From: Streptomyces xanthophaeus
Lineage (GTDB): Bacteria > Actinomycetota > Actinomycetes > Streptomycetales > Streptomycetaceae
Length of the DNA: 64,000 nucleotides
Reading direction: 5' to 3'
Assembly: GCF_000725805.1 (NCBI RefSeq)
Contig: NZ_JOFT01000027.1
Coordinates: 1-64,000 of the forward strand
Below, piece after piece: positions 59,540 through 64,000 of the stretch. A program made the translations under genes and the position numbers. The notes under the pieces are model-generated. The model was given only the letters and a program-made list of their open reading frames with translations. It was not told the DNA's origin and ran no database searches. Every line of letters starts with the position of its first letter. Positions within the stretch are counted from its first letter, which is position 1.

Positions 59540-60874
59540 ATGACCGCTGTCCCGCAGGAGCGCCGCATCGTCACCGCGATCCCCGGCCCCAAGTCGCAGG
59601 AGCTGCAGGCCCGCCGCCTCGGCGTGGTGGCCGGCGGCGTGGGCTCCGTGCTCCCCGTGTTCACGGCCCGCGCGGGCGGCGGCATCATCGAGGACGTCGA
59701 CGGCAACCGCCTGATCGACTTCGGCTCCGGCATCGCCGTGACCTCGGTCGGCGCCTCCGCCGAGGCCGTCGTGCGCCGTGCCTCCGCGCAGCTCGCGGAC
59801 TTCACCCACACCTGTTTCATGGTCACCCCGTACGAGGGCTACGTCGAGGTCTGCGAGGCCCTCGCCGAGCTGACCCCGGGTGACCACGCCAAGAAGTCCG
59901 CGCTGTTCAACTCGGGCGCCGAGGCCGTCGAGAACGCCGTCAAGATCGCCCGTTCGTACACCAAGCGCCAGGCGGTCGTCGTCTTCGACCACGGCTACCA
60001 CGGCCGTACGAACCTGACGATGGCGCTGACCTCGAAGAACATGCCGTACAAGCAGGGCTTCGGTCCGTTCGCCCCCGAGGTCTACCGCGTCCCGGTCGCG
60101 TACGGCTACCGCTGGCCCACCGGCGCCGAGAACTGCGGCCCCGAGGCCGCCGCGCAGGCCATCGACCAGATCACCAAGCAGATCGGCGCCGACAACGTCG
60201 CCGCGATCATCATCGAGCCGGTCCTCGGTGAGGGCGGCTTCATCGAGCCGGCCAAGGGCTTCCTGCCGGCCATCGTGAAGTTCGCCAACGACAACGGCAT
60301 CGTCTTCGTGGCCGACGAGATCCAGTCCGGCTTCTGCCGCACCGGCCAGTGGTTCGCGTGCGAGGACGAGGGCATCGTCCCCGACCTGATCACCACGGCC
60401 AAGGGCATCGCGGGCGGTCTGCCGCTCGCCGCCGTGACCGGCCGCGCCGAGATCATGGACTCCGCCCACGCGGGCGGTCTGGGCGGCACCTACGGCGGCA
60501 ACCCGGTGGCGTGCGCCGGTGCGCTCGGTTCCATCGAGACCATGAAGGAGCTCGACCTCAACGCCGCGGCGAAGAAGATCGAGTCCCTCATGAAGGCCCG
60601 CCTGACGGCCATGCAGGAGAAGTACGACATCATCGGCGACATCCGCGGCCGCGGCGCCATGATCGCGATCGAGCTGGTCAAGGACCCGGTCTCCAAGACC
60701 CCCTTCCCGGAGGCGGCCGGCGCGCTCGCCAAGGCCTGCCACGCCGAGGGCGTCCTCGTCCTCACCTGCGGCACCTACGGCAACGTGCTGCGCTTCCTGC
60801 CGCCGATCGTCATCGGCGAGGACCTGCTGAACGAGGGCCTGGACGTCATCGAGGCCGCGTTCGCGGCCATCTGA
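59540..60874 (+). CDS. gabT: 4-aminobutyrate--2-oxoglutarate transaminase
   Basis: GabT transfers the amino group of GABA to 2-oxoglutarate, giving succinate semialdehyde and glutamate. The 444-residue class III aminotransferase has SGAEAVENAVKIAR, the pyridine-stacking FDHGYHGRTNL, DEIQSGFCRTG and the PLP lysine K288 in LITTAKGIAGGLPL. ATG at 59540 has AGGAG seven bases upstream. It reads away from the VirD4-like gene. The aldehyde dehydrogenase at 53.0 kb and the PucR-family regulator at 55.1 kb complete a GABA-degradation neighbourhood. Confidence 0.95.
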   Translation: MTAVPQERRIVTAIPGPKSQELQARRLGVVAGGVGSVLPVFTARAGGGIIEDVDGNRLIDFGSGIAVTSVGASAEAVVRRASAQLADFTHTCFMVTPYEGYVEVCEALAELTPGDHAKKSALFNSGAEAVENAVKIARSYTKRQAVVVFDHGYHGRTNLTMALTSKNMPYKQGFGPFAPEVYRVPVAYGYRWPTGAENCGPEAAAQAIDQITKQIGADNVAAIIIEPVLGEGGFIEPAKGFLPAIVKFANDNGIVFVADEIQSGFCRTGQWFACEDEGIVPDLITTAKGIAGGLPLAAVTGRAEIMDSAHAGGLGGTYGGNPVACAGALGSIETMKELDLNAAAKKIESLMKARLTAMQEKYDIIGDIRGRGAMIAIELVKDPVSKTPFPEAAGALAKACHAEGVLVLTCGTYGNVLRFLPPIVIGEDLLNEGLDVIEAAFAAI

Positions 60875-60900
60875 TCGAACGGCTAGAACGCCCGATCGCA

Positions 60901-60931
60901 GCGCCCGGCCGGTACCGCCGGTAACCGTCGG
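60901..60931 (+). terminator. Possible terminator behind gabT
   Basis: GCCCG and CGGGC arms bracket an imperfect inner inverted repeat built around GGTACC and GGTAACC, 27 bases after the gabT stop. Several mismatches make it weaker than the other terminators in this window. Confidence 0.4.
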
Positions 60932-61017
60932 GCTTCTGTGAAGAAGGTGTGGGGGGCCGATGGCGGGAGCGCGATCCTGCTGTCGGTCCCCCTTTTGCTG
61001 CCGTACGGTTTCTGCAG

Positions 61018-61806
61018 ATGAGTGAGACACCCCGCTCCCGGGACACCGGGGGCGATTCCAGTACCGGGCTTCCCCAGCGCCGCACTGGGCATGCGTTCGC
61101 GCACACTCCTCACCGATCGGACAGTCGTACGCCCCAAACCCCCCGGGGCGGACGGCAACCCGGTCCGGGCGGCCGTCCCGGAACCATCCCCCCTGTTCCG
61201 GGACGGCCGGCCACTCTCCCCGGATCCGCCCTCCTCGCGGCGGCCTGCCTGCTGGCACTCTCCCTGATCACCTGGCAGGTCCTGGTGACGGGCCCCCTGC
61301 TGGTCCCCGACGAGCGCCTGAGCCGCGCCCTGCTGCGCGCCGTGCCCGACGCCGTCACCGAACGCCTCGCGGACCTCGGCAACATCCCGGTCGCCGTGCC
61401 CGTGCTCGCCGTGGCCATGGCGTACGCGGCCTGGCGCGGCAACCGGCGCGGGGCCGTCGCTGCGGGTGTGGCCATGGCCCTGGTCCCGGCGCTGGTGGTG
61501 CCGCTCAAGGAGTGGACCGCGCGGCCGGGCCCGCTGGAGCCCTGGGCGGCCGGCTACTACCCCTCGGGCCACACGGCCACCTCGGCCGTCGCCTACGTCG
61601 GCGCCGCCCTGCTCCTCTCCCCGTACACCCGCCGGAACTGGCCGATGGCCGTCGCCCTCCTGCTGGCGGGGGCGACGGCCGTCGGGCTGGTGCTGCGCGG
61701 CTTCCACTGGCCGCTGGACGTCCTGGCCAGCTGCTTCCTGTGCGTGCCGCTGCTGCTGGCGGTGCGGTGGGTCAGCCGCCGAAGTAGCCGTCGAAGTTCC
61801 GGCTGA
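61018..61806 (+). CDS. PAP2-family phosphatase, membrane bound
   Basis: The 262-residue protein has a long Arg/Pro/Gly-rich N-terminus (about 70 residues) and about five membrane helices with phosphatidic-acid-phosphatase motifs. These are KEWTARPGP (motif 1, with Gly where the second Arg of the usual KxxxxxxRP would fall), PSGHT (motif 2) and RGFHWPLD (motif 3). The lipid or polyprenyl phosphate substrate is unknown. ATG at 61018 begins MSETPRSRD. The last 35 bases overlap the chitinase gene tail to tail, encoding its Arg/Ser-rich C-terminus. Confidence 0.85.
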   Translation: MSETPRSRDTGGDSSTGLPQRRTGHAFAHTPHRSDSRTPQTPRGGRQPGPGGRPGTIPPVPGRPATLPGSALLAAACLLALSLITWQVLVTGPLLVPDERLSRALLRAVPDAVTERLADLGNIPVAVPVLAVAMAYAAWRGNRRGAVAAGVAMALVPALVVPLKEWTARPGPLEPWAAGYYPSGHTATSAVAYVGAALLLSPYTRRNWPMAVALLLAGATAVGLVLRGFHWPLDVLASCFLCVPLLLAVRWVSRRSSRRSSG

Positions 61807-63586
61807 ACTCCCAGCCGCCGAAGCGGTCCCAGTTGATCGACCATGTCATCAGCCCGCGCAGGGCGGGCCAGGTCCCGTGGGTCTGGTAGCTGCCGCAGCC
61901 GGTCTTCTTGGTGAGGCAGTCCAGGGCCTTGTTGACCTCGGCGGGCGAGGTGTGGCCGTTGCCCGCGCCGGTGGTGGCGGGGAGGCCGATGGCGACCTGT
62001 CCGGGGCGCAGCGGCGGGAAGACCCGGGAGGTGTTGCCCGCGACGGGGAAGCCGGTGAGCAGCATGTCGGTCATGGCGATGTGGAAGTCGGCGCCGCCCA
62101 TGGAGTGGTACTGGTTGTCGAGGCCCATGATCGGGCCCGAGTTGTAGTCCTGGACGTGGAGCAGGGTGAGGTCGTCGCGCAGGGCGTGGATGACCGGGAG
62201 GTAGGCGCCCGCGCGCGGGTCCTGGCCGCCCCAGGGGCCGGAGCCGTAGTACTGGTAGCCGAGCTGGACGAAGAAGGTCTCCGGGGCCATGGTCAGGACG
62301 AAGTCCGGGCCGTACTTGGCCTTCAGGGTCTTCACGGCCGAGATCAGGTTGACGATCACCGGCGTGGTGGGGGCGCGGAAGTCGGTGTCGCCGGTGGCCA
62401 GGGACAGGGAGTGGCCCTCGAAGTCGATGTCGAGGCCGTCGAGCCCGTACTCGTCGATGATCTTGCTGACGGAGGAGACGAAGGTGTCGCGGGCCGCCGT
62501 GGTGCCGAGCTGGACCTGGCCGTTCTGGCCGCCGATCGAGATCAGCACCTTCTTGCCGGCGGCCTGCTTGGCCTTGACGGCCGCCTTGAACTCTGCGGGC
62601 GACTCGACGTTCGGGCATTCGGCGACCGGGCAGAGCTGGAAGCGGATGTCGCCGGAGGTCACGGAAGTCGGTTCGCCGAAGGCGAGGTTGATGACGTCCC
62701 AGGAGGCGGGTACGTCGGCCATCCGGACGTAACCCGAGCCGTTGGCGAAGCTGGCGTGCAGGTAGCCGACCAGGGCGTGGGCCGGGAGGCCGCTGCCGGG
62801 GTCGCCGGGGTCGACCGGGCCGCTCGTCGTGGCGGCGGAGACGGTCGCGCTCCGCGGGGACTCGCCCGCCGCGTTCACGGCGCTGACCTGGAAGGCGTAC
62901 GTGGTGGCGGCGGCGAGGCCGGTCACGGTGGCCGAGGTGCCGGTGACGGCCAGGGGCGCGGCGCCGTCGCGGTGGACCTTGTACGAGGTGGCACCCGGGA
63001 CCGCCGTCCAGGACAGGTTCAGGCTGCTCGGTGTGGCGCCGGAGGCGGTCAGGCCGGTGGGGGCGGCCGGGGGCTGGGGCTGGCCGGGGCCGCCGGGGTC
63101 GGGGCCGACGAGGGTCAGGTCGTCGGTGAGGTGGGCGGGCTGGCCGTACCAGCCGTGGGTGTAGACGGTCACGGAGGTGGTGGCCGGGCCGGTGCGGAAG
63201 CTGGTGGTCAGCTGCTTCCAGGCGCCGGGGGTCTGCGTCCAGGTGGACACGTCGGTGGTGCCGGTCCCGGTCGCGCCGAGGTAGACGTAGGCGCCCTGGA
63301 CCCAGGCGCCGAGGGTGTAGGTGGAGTCGGGCTTGACCGTGACGGCCTGGGAGCAGCGGGCGTTGTCCTGGCCGGCCGGGGTGGCCTTGAGGGCGGAACT
63401 GCCGCCGTGGACCGGTGTGGTGACGGTGGCTCCGCTGCCCGCCGAGCAGCTCCAGCCGTCGAGGCCGGCCTCGAAGCCTCCGTTGCGTACGAGGTCGGCG
63501 TCGGCTGCGGCGGCGGGTGGTCCCGCGGCGAGGAAACCGGCCGCGGCCAGGGCGGCGGCGGTGAGGACGGACCAGGTTCTGCGCAC
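61772..63586 (-). CDS. Secreted GH18 chitinase with CBM and fibronectin type III domain
   Basis: This 604-residue secreted enzyme cleaves chitin. A signal peptide (1 to about 27, RRTWSVLTAAALAAAGFLAAG) leads to a carbohydrate-binding module (about 30-160, VRNGGFEAGLDGWSC). A Pro/Gly linker, one FnIII domain (about 175-260, PTGLTASGATPSSLNLSW) and a GH18 barrel with DGLDIDFE (383-390, catalytic E390) follow. GTG at 63584-63586 has GGAGG five bases upstream. Its promoter contains a DasR-type operator, so induction by chitin-derived N-acetylglucosamine is expected. The 3' end overlaps the PAP2 gene by 35 bases. Confidence 0.95.
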   Translation of the reverse strand: MRRTWSVLTAAALAAAGFLAAGPPAAAADADLVRNGGFEAGLDGWSCSAGSGATVTTPVHGGSSALKATPAGQDNARCSQAVTVKPDSTYTLGAWVQGAYVYLGATGTGTTDVSTWTQTPGAWKQLTTSFRTGPATTSVTVYTHGWYGQPAHLTDDLTLVGPDPGGPGQPQPPAAPTGLTASGATPSSLNLSWTAVPGATSYKVHRDGAAPLAVTGTSATVTGLAAATTYAFQVSAVNAAGESPRSATVSAATTSGPVDPGDPGSGLPAHALVGYLHASFANGSGYVRMADVPASWDVINLAFGEPTSVTSGDIRFQLCPVAECPNVESPAEFKAAVKAKQAAGKKVLISIGGQNGQVQLGTTAARDTFVSSVSKIIDEYGLDGLDIDFEGHSLSLATGDTDFRAPTTPVIVNLISAVKTLKAKYGPDFVLTMAPETFFVQLGYQYYGSGPWGGQDPRAGAYLPVIHALRDDLTLLHVQDYNSGPIMGLDNQYHSMGGADFHIAMTDMLLTGFPVAGNTSRVFPPLRPGQVAIGLPATTGAGNGHTSPAEVNKALDCLTKKTGCGSYQTHGTWPALRGLMTWSINWDRFGGWEFSRNFDGYFGG

Positions 63587-63625
63587 AACTGCCTCCGGGG
63601 CATGGGGGGATGGAGGGCGTCAGGA

Positions 63626-63655
63626 GCGCCTCCCAGCGGTGACTGGGAGAGGCGC
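63626..63655 (-). other. Hairpin in the chitinase leader
   Basis: GCGCC plus TCCCAG (63626-63636) pair with CTGGGA (63643-63648) plus GGCGC (63651-63655) around a 6-base loop with a two-base bulge. It lies within the untranslated leader, about 40 bases ahead of the chitinase start, and may stabilise the message. Confidence 0.5.
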
Positions 63656-63657
63656 CC

Positions 63658-63702
63658 AACATGGTCCAGACCAATGCCCTTGTCAAGACCTCTGGTCAAG
63701 AC
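63658..63702 (-). promoter_or_regulatory. Chitinase promoter with DasR-type operator and direct repeats
   Basis: On the minus strand TTGACA (63681-63686) and CATGTT (63658-63663) are 17 bases apart, a good promoter. The 12-base palindrome TGGTCCAGACCA (63662-63673) lies in the spacer and touches the -10. It differs by one base from the DasR consensus TGGTCTAGACCA. Two GTCAAGAC direct repeats (63682-63689 and 63695-63702) cover the -35 and its upstream side, as in other Streptomyces chitinase promoters. Confidence 0.8.
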
Positions 63703-64000
63703 TTCGGGCCCTCCTGCGCCAGTACGCGCGCGGCCGCCTCGTGCATCGCGAGCTCCAGTACGGCCGGGTCGGTGAGCGTCCCCGACCCGTCGGGGAGCAC
63801 CACCCAGCGCACCCCGCCGGTCGCCCGGCCCGGGTACGGGACCACGACCCAGGCGCCGCGCCCCGCGCCCCGCACCCCCGTCCCGACCCAGCGGGACGCC
63901 GTGCCCGCGGGCACGAAGAAGCCCAGCCGGGAGTCGCCGAAGTCGGCGAGCACCGGGCCGGGCCGGTCGAGGAGCAGGTACAGCACGTCGAGGGTGGCCT
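63696..64000 (-). CDS. C-terminal part of an uncharacterised protein, cut by the window edge
   Basis: The frame is open to the right edge (about 101 codons visible), so the true start lies outside. An internal GTG at 63986 is not convincing as a start. The visible part reads GFFVPAGTASRWVGTG, then WVVVPYPGRATGGVRW and LELAMHEAAARVLAQE. From memory it resembles the end of Streptomyces proteins annotated as bifunctional DNA primase/polymerase N-terminal domain proteins; this is weak. The stop codon overlaps the direct repeats of the chitinase promoter. Confidence 0.55.
   Translation of the reverse strand, partial: ATLDVLYLLLDRPGPVLADFGDSRLGFFVPAGTASRWVGTGVRGAGRGAWVVVPYPGRATGGVRWVVLPDGSGTLTDPAVLELAMHEAAARVLAQEGPKS

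Noticed and set aside
59342..61258. A 638-codon minus-strand frame over gabT
   Set aside because: It is antisense to gabT, with no ribosome site or recognisable domain.

Overview
The window is high-GC actinobacterial chromosome, almost certainly Streptomyces. The grounds are GC-biased third codon positions, many GTG starts, GC-rich terminator stems, gene content and family sequence (a 561-residue RNase J, ubiquitin-like EccD, ThyX instead of ThyA). Most of it is conserved chromosomal core with a few accessory or low-complexity pieces. No tRNA, rRNA body, CRISPR array, transposase or phage gene was seen. The far left edge looks like the promoter/leader of an rRNA operon reading leftwards out of the window.

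Layout. (1) 1-10.6 kb, mostly minus strand: rRNA leader, rnj, dapA and thyX; two small plus-strand membrane proteins; then the rpsO-pnp-M16 protease-dapB-TPR-like operon. RNA decay and processing (RNase J, PNPase), ribosomal protein S15 and diaminopimelate/lysine synthesis (DapA, DapB) are interleaved. (2) 10.8-26 kb: a complete type VII (ESX) secretion locus with eccD, eccC (three ATPase domains), a DUF397 gene, esxA, esxB, mycP, eccB, eccE, an uncharacterised gene coupled to eccE, and a giant Pro/Ala-rich protein with a C-terminal ParA/MinD-type ATPase that resembles mycobacterial EspI in architecture. No eccA is present. (3) 26-39 kb, minus strand: the rimP-nusA-ylxR-infB-ylxP-rbfA-truB-ribF translation and ribosome-maturation cluster, interrupted between truB and ribF by a 1439-residue protein with a variant trypsin-like domain, a P-loop NTPase and a helical C-terminal half. 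(4) 39-44 kb: a Tat-type lipoprotein and ferritin-like DUF4439 pair, a probable pseudo-kinase of the aminoglycoside phosphotransferase fold, a slipin and proS. (5) 44-50 kb: two GNAT acetyltransferases, then dxr-rseP-ispG, coupling isoprenoid (MEP) synthesis with a site-2 protease. (6) 49-61 kb: an uncharacterised protein, an acyl-CoA dehydrogenase and a GABA-type catabolic neighbourhood (aldehyde dehydrogenase, PucR-family regulator, gabT) with an orphan VirD4/TraD-like membrane ATPase inside it and two repeat-rich intergenic regions. (7) 61-64 kb: a PAP2 phosphatase overlapping tail-to-tail with a secreted GH18 chitinase whose promoter carries a DasR-type operator, and a gene cut by the right edge.

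The most unusual items are the variant-protease/NTPase protein at 27.2-31.5 kb with its large Gly/Ser/Pro insertion between Walker A and Walker B; the EspI-like ATPase of the ESX locus; the orphan VirD4-like ATPase beside the GABA genes; a perfect 12-bp hairpin at the start of the M16 protease reading frame just behind pnp; a kinase-fold protein lacking both catalytic aspartates; and two tandem-repeat arrays (three 68-bp units and eight 15-bp units) flanking the PucR gene.
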